The notes beneath the pieces are model-generated. The model was not told the DNA's origin. It worked only from the letters and a program-made list of their open reading frames with translations, and ran no database searches. A stretch of DNA of 64,000 nucleotides, from NCBI RefSeq assembly GCF_013085345.1, contig NZ_JABFAJ010000013.1, positions 1 to 64,000 of the forward strand, given 5' to 3'. Origin of the DNA: Isoptericola sediminis (GTDB lineage Bacteria > Actinomycetota > Actinomycetes > Actinomycetales > Cellulomonadaceae). The stretch's first letter is position 1. Each line of letters begins with the position of its first letter. A program made the translations under genes and the position numbers. Positions 51,011 to 61,314 of the stretch are shown in pieces.

Positions 51011-53611
51011 TCAGGCCAGCGAGAGCCCCTCGGCACCCTCGACGCGGTCGACGACGACGGTGTCCCCGTCGGCCGTCTCGCCGGACAGCAGCCGGCGGGC
51101 CAGCCGGTCGCCGATCTCCCGCTGGACGAGCCGCCGCAGCGGGCGGGCGCCGTAGGCGGGGTCGTACCCCTCGACCGCCAGCCACCGGCGGGCGGACGGC
51201 GTCACGTCGAGCGTGATGCGCCGGTCGGCCAGCCGCTGGGCGAGCGCCGCGACCTGCAGCTCGACGATCCGTCCCAGCTCGTCGAGGGACAGCGCGTCGA
51301 AGAGGACCACGTCGTCCAGCCGGTTGAGGAACTCGGGCTTGAAGGCCGTGCGCACGGCCGTCATGACGCTCTCGCGCTTGGCCTCCTGGTCCATCACCGG
51401 GTCGACGAGGAACTGCGAGCCGAGGTTCGAGGTCAGCACCAGGATGGTGTTGCGGAAGTCCACGGTGCGGCCCTGCCCGTCGGTGAGGCGACCGTCGTCG
51501 AGCACCTGCAGCAAGATGTCGAAGACCTCGGGGTGGGCCTTCTCCACCTCGTCGAGCAGCACCACCGAGTAGGGCCGGCGGCGCACCGCCTCGGTGAGCT
51601 GCCCACCCTCCTCGTAGCCGACGTACCCGGGGGGCGCGCCGACCAGCCGCGCCACCGAGTGCTTCTCGGAGTACTCGGACATGTCGATGCGCACCATGGC
51701 GCGCTCGTCGTCGAAGAGGAACTCGGCCAGGGACTTGGCGAGCTCGGTCTTGCCGACACCGGTCGGCCCGAGGAACAGGAAGGACCCGGTGGGCCGGTCG
51801 GGGTCCGCCACCCCGGCCCGCGAGCGCCGCACGGCGTCGGACACGGAGCGCACCGCCGCCTGCTGCCCGATGAGCCGCTCGCCGAGCACGTCCTCCATGT
51901 GCAGGAGCTTCTCGGTCTCCCCCTGGAGCATGCGGCCGGCGGGGATGCCGGTCCAGGCCGAGACGACCTCGGCGACCTCGTCCGCCCCGACCTTGTCGGC
52001 GATCATCGGCGTCTCGTGCGCCGCCTCCTCGGCCGCCTCCTCGGAGGCCTCGGCCTGCTCGGCCTCGACGAGCTCGCGCTCGACCTGCGGGATCTCCCCG
52101 TAGAGCAGGCGCGCGGCGGACTCGAGGTCGCCCTGGCGCTGCAGGCGGTCGGCCTCGGTGCGCAGCTCGTCGATGCGGGCGCGCAGGTCGCCCACCCGGT
52201 TGTGGCCGGCCTTCTCGGCCTCCCAGCGCGCGGTGAGGGCGGCGAGCTCCTCGCGGCGGTCGGCCAGGTCGGCGCGCAGCTTCTCCAGCCGGTCCCGGGA
52301 GGCCGTGTCGTCGGAGTCCTTGAGGACGACCTCCTCCATCTCCAGCCGGGTGACGGCGCGCTGCAGCTCGTCGATCTCCACCGGGGAGGAGTCCATCTCC
52401 ATGCGCAGCCGGGAGGCGGCCTCGTCGACCAGGTCGATCGCCTTGTCCGGGAGCTGGCGCCCGGAGATGTACCGGTCGGACAGCGCCGCGGCGGCGACCA
52501 GCGCGGAGTCGGCGATGGTGACCTTGTGGTGGGCCTCGTAACGCTCCTTGAGGCCGCGCAGGATCGCCACCGTGTCCTCCACGGAGGGCTCGCCGACGAA
52601 CACCTGCTGGAACCGCCGCTCCAGGGCGGGGTCCTTCTCGATGTTCTCGCGGTACTCGTCGAGCGTCGTGGCGCCGACCATGCGCAGCTCGCCGCGGGCG
52701 AGCATCGGCTTGAGCATGTTGCCGGCGTCCATGGCACCCTCGCCGCCGGCGCCCGCGCCGACCACGGTGTGCAGCTCGTCGATGAAGGTGATGACCTCGC
52801 CGTCGGAGGACTTGATCTCCTCCAGGACGGCCTTGAGCCGCTCCTCGAACTCGCCGCGGTACTTGGCCCCGGCGACCATGCCCGCGAGGTCGAGGGCGAC
52901 GAGCCGCTTGCCCTGCAGGGAGGTGGGCACGTCGCCGGCGACGATGCGCTGGGCCAGCCCCTCGACGACGGCCGTCTTGCCGACCCCGGGCTCGCCGATG
53001 AGCACGGGGTTGTTCTTGGTGCGGCGGGACAGCACCTGCACGACCCGGCGGATCTCGGCGTCCCGGCCGATGACCGGGTCGAGCCGGCCGTCCCGGGCCT
53101 GCTGGGTCAGGTCGGTGCCGTACTGCTCCAGCGCCTTGTAGGTGCCCTCGGGGTTGGGGCTGGTGACCTTCCCGGAGCCGCGGACGGCGGGCAGGGCCGC
53201 ACGCAGCGCGTCCGCGGTGGCCCCGGCGTCGGTGAGGGCCTGCGCAGCGGCCGACCGGCCGGCGGCGACCGCGATGAGCAGGTGCTCGGTGGAGACGTAC
53301 TCGTCGCCGAGCGCCTCGGCCTCCTGGGCCGCGGTGCTCAGGACGGTCTGCATGGCGCGGGACGGCGAGGGCTGGGCCACGCCCTCACCGCTGGCGGTGG
53401 GCAGGGCGACGAGGGCCGCGCGGGTCTTCTGCCCGATCTGCTGGGGGTTGGCACCGACCGCATCGAGCAGACCGACCGCCACCCCGCCGGTCTGCTGGAG
53501 CAGCGCCGACAGGAGGTGGGCCGGCTCGAGCTGGGGGTTGCCGGCCGCCGATGCCGACTGCACGGCGTCGCCGATCGCCTGCTGCGACATCGTCGTGAAC
53601 TTGGTGTCCAT
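51011..53611 (-). CDS. clpB: ATP-dependent disaggregase ClpB
   Basis: An 866-residue ClpB chaperone that, with DnaK, rescues aggregated proteins. The N-terminal Clp repeat is followed by AAA domain 1 (Walker A GEPGVGKT near 206; FIDELH), the coiled-coil M domain (about 410-530), and AAA domain 2 (Walker A GPTGVGKT near 607; [12 protein letters not shown]). GYVGYEEGG is the pore loop. ATG at 53611 has GGAGGA close upstream. Promoter and operator are described at 53650-53684. It is single-gene, convergent with the NlpC gene. Confidence 0.98.
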   Translation of the reverse strand: MDTKFTTMSQQAIGDAVQSASAAGNPQLEPAHLLSALLQQTGGVAVGLLDAVGANPQQIGQKTRAALVALPTASGEGVAQPSPSRAMQTVLSTAAQEAEALGDEYVSTEHLLIAVAAGRSAAAQALTDAGATADALRAALPAVRGSGKVTSPNPEGTYKALEQYGTDLTQQARDGRLDPVIGRDAEIRRVVQVLSRRTKNNPVLIGEPGVGKTAVVEGLAQRIVAGDVPTSLQGKRLVALDLAGMVAGAKYRGEFEERLKAVLEEIKSSDGEVITFIDELHTVVGAGAGGEGAMDAGNMLKPMLARGELRMVGATTLDEYRENIEKDPALERRFQQVFVGEPSVEDTVAILRGLKERYEAHHKVTIADSALVAAAALSDRYISGRQLPDKAIDLVDEAASRLRMEMDSSPVEIDELQRAVTRLEMEEVVLKDSDDTASRDRLEKLRADLADRREELAALTARWEAEKAGHNRVGDLRARIDELRTEADRLQRQGDLESAARLLYGEIPQVERELVEAEQAEASEEAAEEAAHETPMIADKVGADEVAEVVSAWTGIPAGRMLQGETEKLLHMEDVLGERLIGQQAAVRSVSDAVRRSRAGVADPDRPTGSFLFLGPTGVGKTELAKSLAEFLFDDERAMVRIDMSEYSEKHSVARLVGAPPGYVGYEEGGQLTEAVRRRPYSVVLLDEVEKAHPEVFDILLQVLDDGRLTDGQGRTVDFRNTILVLTSNLGSQFLVDPVMDQEAKRESVMTAVRTAFKPEFLNRLDDVVLFDALSLDELGRIVELQVAALAQRLADRRITLDVTPSARRWLAVEGYDPAYGARPLRRLVQREIGDRLARRLLSGETADGDTVVVDRVEGAEGLSLA

Positions 53612-53649
53612 GGATCCTCCGGGTCCGGGGTCGTGATGACTGCTGAGGT

Positions 53650-53684
53650 CAACCTCCGCAGAGTTGAGTCTATTCCGCTCAACT
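53650..53684 (-). promoter_or_regulatory. clpB promoter: SigH/SigR-type with overlapping HAIR box
   Basis: On the minus strand GGAAT (53676-53672), 18 bases, GTTG (53653-53650) matches the SigH/SigR consensus exactly. AGTTGAGT-N7-GCTCAACT (53662-53684) is a HAIR-type palindrome (consensus CTTGAGT-N7-ACTCAAG) and covers the -35. Heat or oxidative stress would activate, and HspR would repress. Confidence 0.75.
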
Positions 53685-53800
53685 TTGTGTCGCCACGCGG
53701 GGTCCCCGCTGGTGGGGCCTCGCCCGGCACCGCGGGTGAATCCTGCCGGGCGGCCCGGGGCCGGGGTGCCGGTCCACGCCCGGTCGGCGATGCTGGAACG

Positions 53801-54904
53801 GTGAGGACCACCACGCCCGCCCACGCGCCCGCCACGGACCGCCCCCGTCGCCGGCACCCGCTGCGACGCGCCTCCGTCGCGGCGCTCGCGGCCGTCGGCC
53901 TGCTCGCCCTGGGCGGCTGCATGAAGGTCGACTGGGACATGACCCTGCACGAGGACGACACCGCGTCCGGCACCGTGATCATGGGTTTCTCCGACGAGCT
54001 CGCCGAGTCGATGGGCATGGACCCCCAGGAGCTGTGGGACATGTCCAACGAGGGGGGCGACTCGTTCACCGAGGGCATGCCCGAGGGGTCCACCGAGCAG
54101 CCGTACTCGGACGGCGAGTACACCGGCGTGGAGGTCACGTTCACCGACCAGCCGATCTCCGAGATGGCCGGCGGCACCGAGGACGAGCTCTCCGTCACCC
54201 GCGAGGGCGACGAGTTCGTCGTGGACGGCGTCTTCGACCTCAGCGAGGACGCCGCGGACATGGGGGACACCGGCGACCTGCCCGAGGGCCTCCTCGACAG
54301 CTTCGACATGCGCATCGCCGTGACCTTCCCCGGCGAGATCACCGAGACCACGGGCGAGGTCGAGGGGACCACCGTCGTGTGGACCCCCACGTTCGGCCAG
54401 GTCACCGAGGTCTACGCCCGCGGCTCCGCGGTGGGCGACGGCGCGGCAGCCCCGGAGGAGGGCGCCACCGACGAACCCACCGAGGACGCCGACCAGGGCA
54501 CGGACGAGGGCACCACCGGCACCGACGACGACGTCGCCGACGTCGCCCAGCAGGACGACGCGGGCTTCCCCTGGTGGCTCGTCGGCCTGGTGCTCGGCCT
54601 GGCGGTCCTGGGTGTGGTGGTCGCGCTCGTCGTGCGCAACAACCGTCGGCCGGGTCCACCCGCCGCGGGGGCACCCGGGACCGGCCCGGCGCCCTACGCC
54701 GCCGGCGGCGTCCCGCCCGGGTACGGGCAGCCGCAGCAGCAGGCACCGCCCGTCGTGCCACCGCAGCAGACCGCACCGCAGCCCTACCCCCCGCCGTACC
54801 AGGGACCCGCGCAGCAGCCCCCGGCAGGTCCGCAGCAGCCCCCGGCGGGCCCCCAGCAGCCTCCGCAGGACCCGGACGGCACCCCGCCCGCCGCTCCGCG
54901 CTGA
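53801..54904 (+). CDS. LppM-like membrane lipoprotein
   Basis: A 367-residue lipoprotein. The lipobox LLALGGC lies at about residues 35-41; [19 protein letters not shown] after it is the conserved start of the LppM (DUF3153) domain. An acidic linker, a second membrane helix ([16 protein letters not shown]) and a Pro/Gln-rich C-terminal tail with three nearly identical repeats follow. LppM of Mycobacterium tuberculosis is a surface protein that affects phagosome maturation; here it is only a family match. GTG at 53801 is preferred. No ribosome-binding site is obvious. It is divergent from clpB. Confidence 0.85.
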   Translation: MRTTTPAHAPATDRPRRRHPLRRASVAALAAVGLLALGGCMKVDWDMTLHEDDTASGTVIMGFSDELAESMGMDPQELWDMSNEGGDSFTEGMPEGSTEQPYSDGEYTGVEVTFTDQPISEMAGGTEDELSVTREGDEFVVDGVFDLSEDAADMGDTGDLPEGLLDSFDMRIAVTFPGEITETTGEVEGTTVVWTPTFGQVTEVYARGSAVGDGAAAPEEGATDEPTEDADQGTDEGTTGTDDDVADVAQQDDAGFPWWLVGLVLGLAVLGVVVALVVRNNRRPGPPAAGAPGTGPAPYAAGGVPPGYGQPQQQAPPVVPPQQTAPQPYPPPYQGPAQQPPAGPQQPPAGPQQPPQDPDGTPPAAPR

Positions 54905-54930
54905 CCCTCCGTGGCCGCTAGCCTCGGGCC

Positions 54931-55905
54931 ATGACGCAGCTCGAGGACGGCACGGCCCCCACGTCCGGCACCGACTGGCACCCGGACCTGCTGGGCGACG
55001 GGTTCGAGGCCCGGACACTGCACCTGCCCGACGACGCGACGGCCACCCTGGTCCGCCACACGCCCTCGGTGGCCCCGCAGGGCGCCCCGGCACGGGTCGC
55101 CGTGCTGGTCGTGCACGGCCTGGCGGACTACTTCTTCCACCCCCACGTGGCCCGGGCCCTGGCGGCGGCCGGGTTCGCGGCCTACGCCGTCGACCTGCGC
55201 GGCCACGGACGATCCTGGGACGCCCACGCCGCCGCCGGCCGGGACCCGAACCAGGAACCGGACCTCGCGGTCCACGCCGTGGATCTCGACGCGGCCGCCG
55301 ACGCCGTCCGCGCGGCCGGGCACGAACGCCTCGTGGTCATGGCCCACTCCACCGGCGGCCTCGTCGTGCCGCTGTGGGCGTCGGCCCGCCCGGGACGTGC
55401 CGACGCGCTGGTGCTCAACAGTCCGTGGTTCGAGCACCACGCCCCTGCTCCCGTGCGGTGGGTCTCCGCCGCCGCCGCCGAGGCGGTCGCCCCGCTGGCA
55501 CCCCGGGCCGTGCTCGGCCATCTCGACGACGCCTACCCCCGCGCCCTGCACCGCGCGCACGAGGGGGAGTGGGACTTCGACCCCGCGTGGAAGCCGCTCG
55601 AGCCGTTCCCGGTGCGCGCCGCCTGGTTCCGCTCCGTCCGTCGGTCGCAGCGACGTCTGGCGCGCGGGCTGGACCTGGAGATCCCGGTGCTCGTGCTGAC
55701 CTCGGACCGCACGACCCGCACCGAGCACCTGAGCAGCGACACGGTGCTCGACGTCGGCCACATGCGCAAGATCGCCCCCCGGCTGGGGGACGACGTCAGC
55801 CTCGTCACGATCCGCGGCGGGATGCACGACCTCGCGCTCTCGCCCTCCCCCGCGCGCGAGGAGTACCTGCAGGTCGTCGTCGACTGGATCCGCGCCGCCG
55901 TCTGA
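54931..55905 (+). CDS. alpha/beta hydrolase (monoacylglycerol-lipase-like)
   Basis: A 324-residue alpha/beta hydrolase. The nucleophile elbow is [10 protein letters not shown] (Ser about 140), the oxyanion region [13 protein letters not shown] and DLRGHGRS resemble the Hydrolase_4/monoacylglycerol lipase type, and the His is in [10 protein letters not shown]. The substrate is probably a small ester. The AHSTGG elbow differs from the common GxSxG. ATG at 54931 lies 6 bases after TAGCCT (54919-54924), so it is leaderless. It is independent of the lipoprotein gene just upstream. Confidence 0.9.
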   Translation: MTQLEDGTAPTSGTDWHPDLLGDGFEARTLHLPDDATATLVRHTPSVAPQGAPARVAVLVVHGLADYFFHPHVARALAAAGFAAYAVDLRGHGRSWDAHAAAGRDPNQEPDLAVHAVDLDAAADAVRAAGHERLVVMAHSTGGLVVPLWASARPGRADALVLNSPWFEHHAPAPVRWVSAAAAEAVAPLAPRAVLGHLDDAYPRALHRAHEGEWDFDPAWKPLEPFPVRAAWFRSVRRSQRRLARGLDLEIPVLVLTSDRTTRTEHLSSDTVLDVGHMRKIAPRLGDDVSLVTIRGGMHDLALSPSPAREEYLQVVVDWIRAAV

Positions 55906-55986
55906 GCCGCGCGCCCGGCCGGGGCGCTCACCGTCATGTCCGATTCCCGCTAGCCATCGTGCCGCCCGCCGGGTGACGATGACGCC

Positions 55987-57486
55987 ATGACCGACGAACG
56001 GGCCGAGCGCTACCGCGCCATCGCCGCGCGCGACGCACGGTTCGACGGCCAGTTCGTCACCGCCGTGCGCACCACCGGCATCTACTGTCGGCCGTCCTGC
56101 CCCGCCCGCACGCCCAAGCCGGAGAACGTCACGTTCTACCTGACCAGCGCGGCCGCCCACGACGCCGGCTTCCGCGCCTGCAAGCGGTGCCTGCCCGAGG
56201 CCACCCCCGGCACCCCCGCCTGGGACGTGCGCCGGGACGCCGCGGGCCGCGCGATGCGGCTCGTGGCCGACGGCGTCGTGGACCGTGAGGGCGTGGCCGG
56301 GCTCGCCGCACGCCTGGGCTACAGCCCCCGCCACCTGCACCGGGTGCTGCGTACCGAGCTCGGCGCGAGCCCCCTCACCCTGGCTCGCGCCCAGCGCGCC
56401 CAGACGGCGCGCACCCTGCTGACGGGCACGGACCTGCCCGTGGCGGACGTCGCCTTCGCCGCCGGGTTCGGCAGCATCCGCCAGCTCAACGACACCGTGC
56501 GCGCCGTGTTCGCCACCACGCCCACGGCGCTGCGGCGACGCCGTCCGGCACCGGTCGGTACCGCGACGGCCGGGGACCGGGTCCACCTGGACCTCACCCT
56601 GCCGGTGCGCGAGCCGTTCGACGCCGCGGGCACGATCGCCTACCTGGCGGCCCGCGCCGTCGCGGGCGTCGAGACCGCCTCGCTGGAGGGCCCCACCGTG
56701 CGCTACGCCCGCACCCTGCACCTGCCGCACGGTCCGGGTGCCGTCGCCGTGACCGCCGGACCTGCCGTCGGCCCCGGCCGGCTCGCCGCCCACCTGGAGC
56801 TGTCCTCGTGGCAGGACGTCGCCACCGCGGTCGCCCGGCTGCGCCGGCTGCTCGACCTGGACGCCGACCCCGTGGCCGTCGACACCGCGCTGGCCGACGA
56901 CCCCGTCCTCGCCCCGTCGGTCGCCGCCCGCCCCGGGACCCGCGTGCCGGGGGCCGTGGACGCCCACGAGATCGTCGTCCGCGCCTGCGTGGGACAGCAG
57001 ATCTCCGTGGCCGCCGCCCGCACCCACCTGGACCGGCTCACGTCGGCCGCCGGCACGCCGTACCCGTCGACGATCGACGGCCTGGACCGCCTCTTCCCCA
57101 CGGCCGCGCAGGTGGCCGACGACGACGGGACGCACCTGGCGCTGCCCGCCCGGCAGCGCCGCACCGTCGTCGACACGGCCCGCGCCCTGGCCGACGGCAC
57201 CCTCGCCGTCGACGTGGGCGCCGACGCCGCCGACCTGCGCGCCGCCCTCGAGGCCCGGCACGGGATCGGCCCGTGGACGTCGGGCTACGTGGCCCTGCGG
57301 GTCCTGGGCGACCCCGACGTCTGGCTGGACGGGGACGCCGCCCTGCGGGCCGGGGCGCGCGCCCTGGGGCTCCCCGACGACGCCTCCCTCGCCGCCCGGG
57401 CCGACCGCTGGGCCCCGTGGCGCTCGTACGCCGCCCGGCACGTGTGGCAGGCCGCCGCACCCCGCTCTGGAAGGAACACCCCATGA
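55987..57486 (+). CDS. Ada-AlkA fusion: methyl-adenine DNA glycosylase with Ada-type regulator domains
   Basis: A 499-residue repair protein. Residues 1-80 form an Ada-type zinc domain ([10 protein letters not shown] and FRACKRCLP; four Cys), followed by an AraC helix-turn-helix (about 90-190), and a C-terminal AlkA-type glycosylase with the helix-hairpin-helix [13 protein letters not shown] and the catalytic Asp in PDVWLDGD. It removes 3-methyladenine and can act as an activator when its zinc site is methylated. Its stop overlaps ogt by 4 bases (ATGA). No earlier gene in the operon is evident. Confidence 0.94.
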   Translation: MTDERAERYRAIAARDARFDGQFVTAVRTTGIYCRPSCPARTPKPENVTFYLTSAAAHDAGFRACKRCLPEATPGTPAWDVRRDAAGRAMRLVADGVVDREGVAGLAARLGYSPRHLHRVLRTELGASPLTLARAQRAQTARTLLTGTDLPVADVAFAAGFGSIRQLNDTVRAVFATTPTALRRRRPAPVGTATAGDRVHLDLTLPVREPFDAAGTIAYLAARAVAGVETASLEGPTVRYARTLHLPHGPGAVAVTAGPAVGPGRLAAHLELSSWQDVATAVARLRRLLDLDADPVAVDTALADDPVLAPSVAARPGTRVPGAVDAHEIVVRACVGQQISVAAARTHLDRLTSAAGTPYPSTIDGLDRLFPTAAQVADDDGTHLALPARQRRTVVDTARALADGTLAVDVGADAADLRAALEARHGIGPWTSGYVALRVLGDPDVWLDGDAALRAGARALGLPDDASLAARADRWAPWRSYAARHVWQAAAPRSGRNTP

Positions 57487-57995
57487 TCGCCGCCACCACG
57501 CTCGACACCCCCGACGGAGCGTTCACGCTCGTCGCCGACGACGGCACCGTCCTGGCCTCGGGCTGGACCGACGACGTCGACGTGCTCGTCGGACTCGTCC
57601 ACCCGGCCTTGCGCCCCACCGCCGTGACCGAGGTCGACCCGGGGCACGAGGCGGTCTCCGGACCGGCCGCGGCCGTCGCCGCGTACTACGCGGGCGACCT
57701 CGACGCCGTCGGCCGGGTCGACGTCGTCCAGCGGTCCGGCCCGTTCCGCGAGCACGCCTGGCAGGTGCTGCGCGAGGTGGCCCCCGGCGCCCCGGTCACC
57801 TACACCGAGTACGCGCACCGGGCCGGGCGCCCGGCCGCCGTCCGGGCGGCGGCCGGGGCGTGCGCGCACAACGCGGCAGCCCTGTTCGTCCCGTGCCACC
57901 GGGTGCTGCGCAGCGACGGCACGACGGGCGGCTTCCGGTACGGAGCGGCGGTCAAGGAGTCGCTGCTGGCCCGCGAGCGCTCCGCGGCCGGCTGA
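57483..57995 (+). CDS. ogt: methylated-DNA-protein cysteine methyltransferase
   Basis: A 170-residue O6-alkylguanine transferase that accepts methyl groups irreversibly. The acceptor motif is [15 protein letters not shown] at 57483 overlaps the end of the AlkA fusion by 4 bases, and GGAAGGAA upstream is its site. The two proteins repair alkylated DNA, and the Ada-type domain of the first probably induces both. Converges with a minus-strand gene of unknown function. Confidence 0.96.
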   Translation: MIAATTLDTPDGAFTLVADDGTVLASGWTDDVDVLVGLVHPALRPTAVTEVDPGHEAVSGPAAAVAAYYAGDLDAVGRVDVVQRSGPFREHAWQVLREVAPGAPVTYTEYAHRAGRPAAVRAAAGACAHNAAALFVPCHRVLRSDGTTGGFRYGAAVKESLLARERSAAG

Positions 57996-58004
57996 CCGGG
58001 GCCG

Positions 58005-59132
58005 TCAGCCCAGGTCCTCCGGGGCGAGGAGGAACTCCGACTCGTCGGCGATCTCGCCGCCGACGGCCGCGTGGATCGCGGCGGCGACCTTGGCCACCAG
58101 GTCGGCGGCCCGCTTGCGGGCGACCACCAGACCCGCCTGCGGGAACTCCATCTGGGCCTCGAACTGGTCCGGCGGGTCCCACACCACCCGGTAGCAGATC
58201 GCCCCGGCGGCGGCCCACGGCAGCTCCTTGACCAGCAGGGGCAGCACCTCGTCGCCGCTGACCTCCACCGTGACCCAGCCGTCGTGGCCGAGGTCGACCG
58301 TCAGCCCGTAGCCGTCCAGGACGACGGGCGCCTGCAGCGCGGCGATGTCGAAGTCGTCCGCCCGCGCGTGCACCTCACGGCGCAGGTCCGGGTCCATCTT
58401 CTCGCCCGGGTACAGCGGCTTGTCGGCGATGCCCTGCGGCGGCCCCTGGTACTCGGCGCCCTGGGTGGCCAGGACGACGCGGGGATGGACCTCCTGCAGC
58501 ACCCGGTGCGCGGCCTGGGGGTCGAGCCACACGTCGGACCACACGCTGAGGTTGACGGCCGCACCCGGGTCGGGGGTCAGCACGACGCCGGACCCGGCAC
58601 CGCGGCGCTGGGCCTCCGCCGGGTCCCAGAGGCCGGCGACGTCCAGGCGGACCGCACCACCGAGGCGGCGGGCCGCCGCGATGAGCCACTGCACGACCCG
58701 CTCCTCCTCCCGGGTGGGCAGACCCGCCGGGAACGCGCGGGCGAGACCGTCGCGGTCGCCGCCACCGGGGTAGGGCGCGTCGTCCCAGCGCTCGCGCGGG
58801 CAGACGACGTCGAAGACGAGGGCGGAGCGGGCGGGCAGCCCCGGCTCGAACCCGTCGCCGGAGGGCGCGTAGGGGCCGTGGACGTGGCTGTGCCGCGTCA
58901 GACGGAGCACGCCGGGCTCACCGGGGCCGGCGATCCGGCCGGCAGGCAGGTCGGCGCCGGGCAGGTCCGCCGGGACGACGTCCCAGCGGGTGCCGCTGAA
59001 CCGGGACAGGGCGAGCACCTCGACCTCGTCGACGGCCACGTCGTCGGGCACGGCGAGCAGGTGCCGGGCCTGGTGTCCCTGCGTGGAGGCACGCGGGAGC
59101 GGTGGCAGGGGCGGGGACGAGGTCTGGGCCAT
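58005..59132 (-). CDS. protein of unknown function, paralog of the gene at 61858
   Basis: A 375-residue soluble protein with no recognised domain. It shares clear similarity with the gene at 61858-62868: DRDGLARAFPAGLPTREEE is matched by DRDGVARAFAAGLPEDDEL, then VVQWLIAAARRLGG by LVQWGVAVARKLGG, and the C-terminal region also aligns. Both probably belong to an actinobacterial family without known function. ATG at 59132 has GGAAGGAA further upstream. It may be read through from dcd. It contains a DUF4261-like look, but this is uncertain. Confidence 0.7.
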   Translation of the reverse strand: MAQTSSPPLPPLPRASTQGHQARHLLAVPDDVAVDEVEVLALSRFSGTRWDVVPADLPGADLPAGRIAGPGEPGVLRLTRHSHVHGPYAPSGDGFEPGLPARSALVFDVVCPRERWDDAPYPGGGDRDGLARAFPAGLPTREEERVVQWLIAAARRLGGAVRLDVAGLWDPAEAQRRGAGSGVVLTPDPGAAVNLSVWSDVWLDPQAAHRVLQEVHPRVVLATQGAEYQGPPQGIADKPLYPGEKMDPDLRREVHARADDFDIAALQAPVVLDGYGLTVDLGHDGWVTVEVSGDEVLPLLVKELPWAAAGAICYRVVWDPPDQFEAQMEFPQAGLVVARKRAADLVAKVAAAIHAAVGGEIADESEFLLAPEDLG

Positions 59133-59233
59133 CGGGTGACGTTCCTTCCGGGTCCGGGAGTCCGGCCGACGGAGGTCGCCGGCGCGGCGGGTCCGAGCGT
59201 ACCGACGACGGTCGCCGCCGTTGAAGGGCCCGT

Positions 59234-59809
59234 TCATACGTCGGTGCGGTGGAAGGACTGCCAGGACCGGCTCGCCGTCGGGCCGCGCTGGCCCTGGTAG
59301 CGCGATCCGTACCGGGCCGAGCCGTACGGGTGCTCGGCCGCGGAGGAGAGCCGGAAGAAGCAGAGCTGTCCGATCTTCATCCCGGGCCAGAGCGTGATCG
59401 GCAGGGTGGCCACGTTGCTGAGCTCGAGGGTGACGTGCCCGGAGAACCCCGGGTCGATGAACCCGGCGGTGGAGTGCGTCAGCAGCCCGAGACGACCGAG
59501 CGAGGACTTGCCCTCCAGCCGGGCGGCGACGTCGTCCGGCAGCGTGACCGTCTCGTAGGTGGACCCGAGGACGAACTCCCCCGGGTGCAGCACCAGCGGC
59601 TCACCGGACTCCACCTCGACGAGCCGGGTCAGCTCCGGCTGCTCCTGCGAGGGGTCGATGAACGGGTACCGGTGGTTGTCGAACAGCCGGAAGAACCGGT
59701 CCAGGCGCACGTCGATGCTCGACGGCTGGACCATCGCCGGGTCGTACGGGTCCAGAGCGACGCGTCCGCCGTCCAGCTCGGCCCGGATGTCGCGGTCGGA
59801 GAGCAGCAC
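59234..59809 (-). CDS. dcd: dCTP deaminase, probably bifunctional
   Basis: A 191-residue dCTP deaminase. The core [20 protein letters not shown] contains the catalytic Glu/Ser/Arg region; the HSTAGF sequence resembles the bifunctional enzyme of Mycobacterium tuberculosis, which makes dUMP directly. GTG at 59809 lies 7 bases after TACCGT (59822-59817), a leaderless arrangement, and gives VLLSDRDI as start. A GTG at 59818 would overlap the -10 box. It is upstream of the unknown gene at 58005 on the same strand. Confidence 0.94.
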   Translation of the reverse strand: MLLSDRDIRAELDGGRVALDPYDPAMVQPSSIDVRLDRFFRLFDNHRYPFIDPSQEQPELTRLVEVESGEPLVLHPGEFVLGSTYETVTLPDDVAARLEGKSSLGRLGLLTHSTAGFIDPGFSGHVTLELSNVATLPITLWPGMKIGQLCFFRLSSAAEHPYGSARYGSRYQGQRGPTASRSWQSFHRTDV

Positions 59810-59909
59810 GAGGCCCACGGTAGTCCGCCACGCGGCCCGGCGTCAGGAGGTCCGCGGCGTGGTCCGGCACGCGCTCAGGAGCCGATTCGGGTCACCAGCG
59901 GTTGTTGGG

Positions 59910-59915
59910 TATGAT
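59910..59915 (+). promoter_or_regulatory. -10 box of the tRNA-Gly promoter
   Basis: TATGAT lies 32 bases before the tRNA; no convincing -35 is seen at 17 bases. Transcription probably starts near 59922. Confidence 0.5.
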
Positions 59916-59946
59916 CGCCGTGCGCGCATCGACGTCGGTGCGCCGC

Positions 59947-60017
59947 GCGGGTGTAGTTCAATGGTAGAACTTCAGCTTCCCAAGCTGACAGCGCGGGTTC
60001 GATTCCCGTCACCCGCT
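59947..60017 (+). tRNA. tRNA-Gly (anticodon CCC)
   Basis: A 71-base cloverleaf. Acceptor arms GCGGGTG and CACCCGC pair fully; the anticodon stem TCAGC/GCTGA encloses TTCCCAA with anticodon CCC (59979-59981); the T arm carries GGTTCGATTCC. Discriminator base is T. The 3' CCA is not encoded. A terminator follows at 60025. It stands alone, divergent from dcd. Confidence 0.97.
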
Positions 60018-60024
60018 CGCTGAT

Positions 60025-60064
60025 CGACGAGGCCCCGCACCGGTTCCGGTGCGGGGCCTCGTCG
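60025..60064. terminator. terminator after tRNA-Gly
   Basis: Positions 60025-60043 and 60046-60064 form a perfect 19-bp stem with a very short loop, ahead of the convergent pirin gene. Confidence 0.85.
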
Positions 60065-60077
60065 CGCTCGCGGGGAG

Positions 60078-61124
60078 TCAGCGCCCCGGCTGCGTGCGCG
60101 GCTTCAGCCGCACGTCGGGCAGCGCGGGGGCGCGCAGGGGTCCGCCGTCGTAGCCGTCCACCCGGCCGAAGCGGCGTCCTTCCGCCCCCTCGACGTACCC
60201 GGTGGAGCCGTCGGCGAGGTCCGTGAGCTGCGCCGACCAGTCAGCCCGCGCCGCGACGACGTCCTCGTGGCTGCGGCCCACGAAGTTCCACCACATGACG
60301 ACGTCCTCGGTGAAGGGCGCACCCCCGAGAAGGATCGCCCGCACGGGCTCCGCACCGGCGGCGACGACGAGCCGGTCCCGGCCGGGTGCGGCGTAGGCGA
60401 GCTCGGACGGGGGCACCGTGGTCCCCTCGAGGGCCGCCTCCCCGGCGTCGACAAGCAGCCCGTGCTCGAAGCCCGGGTCGACGTCCAGCTCGAGCCGGCT
60501 CCCGGCCGGGAGGTCGAGCTGGGCCCCCACGAGCGGGGAGTAGGTCCGGGCCGGCGAGGTCAGTCGGTCGCCCGCGACGCGGAGCGAGCCGAGGAAGACC
60601 TGGACGCGCACCCCGTCGACGTCCGCCACCGGCAGGTCGGCGTGGTGGTCGAACCGCGGCGCCGTGCCGGCGTCGGACGAGGGCAGCACCGTCCACAGCT
60701 GGACGCCGTGCAGCGTCGGCGGGCGGGGACGGTCCGGCGTGGACGGCGTCGACTCCTCCGAGTGGGAGATCCCCTGCCCTGCGGTCATGAGGTTCAGCTC
60801 GCCCGGACGGACGAGCTGCTCGGAGCCCACGGAGTCGCGGTGCAGGATCTCCCCGGCGAAGAGCCACGACACCGTCTGCAGGCCGATGTGCGGGTGCGGC
60901 GGCACCTGCATCCCGGCGGAGGACGAGACGTCGTCGGGCCCGTAGTGGTCGCAGAAGCACCACGCCCCGATGAGGGACCGTCGGCGCTGCGGGATCGTGC
61001 GCCGGACGGTCATCGCCCGGGGCCCGCCGAGCGGCACCTCGCGGGAGGTGAGGAGCTCGATGTCGTCGGGGGCGTCACCGACGGCGCACACCCGCTCGGC
61101 CGGTCGCAGCTCGAGGTTGCTCAT
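60078..61124 (-). CDS. pirin-family protein
   Basis: A 348-residue cupin of the pirin family. The metal site is in PPHPHIGLQTVSWL and the later GISHSEES, with GEILHRDSVGSEQLV between them. Some pirins oxidise quercetin; others act as regulators. ATG at 61124 lies 7 bases after TAGGCT (61137-61132), so it is leaderless. It converges with the tRNA gene through a terminator. Confidence 0.93.
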   Translation of the reverse strand: MSNLELRPAERVCAVGDAPDDIELLTSREVPLGGPRAMTVRRTIPQRRRSLIGAWCFCDHYGPDDVSSSAGMQVPPHPHIGLQTVSWLFAGEILHRDSVGSEQLVRPGELNLMTAGQGISHSEESTPSTPDRPRPPTLHGVQLWTVLPSSDAGTAPRFDHHADLPVADVDGVRVQVFLGSLRVAGDRLTSPARTYSPLVGAQLDLPAGSRLELDVDPGFEHGLLVDAGEAALEGTTVPPSELAYAAPGRDRLVVAAGAEPVRAILLGGAPFTEDVVMWWNFVGRSHEDVVAARADWSAQLTDLADGSTGYVEGAEGRRFGRVDGYDGGPLRAPALPDVRLKPRTQPGR

Positions 61125-61162
61125 GGATCGGAGCCTACGCGCGGCGGCACCCGGTGACATGG

Positions 61163-61193
61163 CCGAGGCCCCCGGGGCGGCCGGGGGCCTCGG
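61163..61193 (-). terminator. 13-bp GC hairpin upstream of pirin
   Basis: CCGAGGCCCCCGG (61163-61175) pairs with 61181-61193. It lies 38 bases before the pirin start. No gene ends here, so it would stop a minus-strand transcript coming through the gene-free region, possibly one that begins within it. Confidence 0.5.
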
Positions 61194-61314
61194 CAGGAAC
61201 CACGTTCCCCGCGCGATCGCTGGCGGGGCGCCGTGTCGACGTCACGGCCCCGGGCCACTGTCGGCGCGGCGGGGCCTGGTGCGTCGTCGCCCCGTCCACC
61301 CCGTTTCTCCACAG

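Noticed and set aside
51533-53800. Long plus-strand open frame opposite clpB leading into the lipoprotein gene
   Set aside because: The part before 53801 mirrors clpB and has no family sequence; only the LppM-like part is real.
54780-54895. Tandem repeat at the end of the LppM-like gene as a non-coding repeat
   Set aside because: It is in frame and codes for the Pro/Gln-rich tail; ordinary low-complexity coding sequence.
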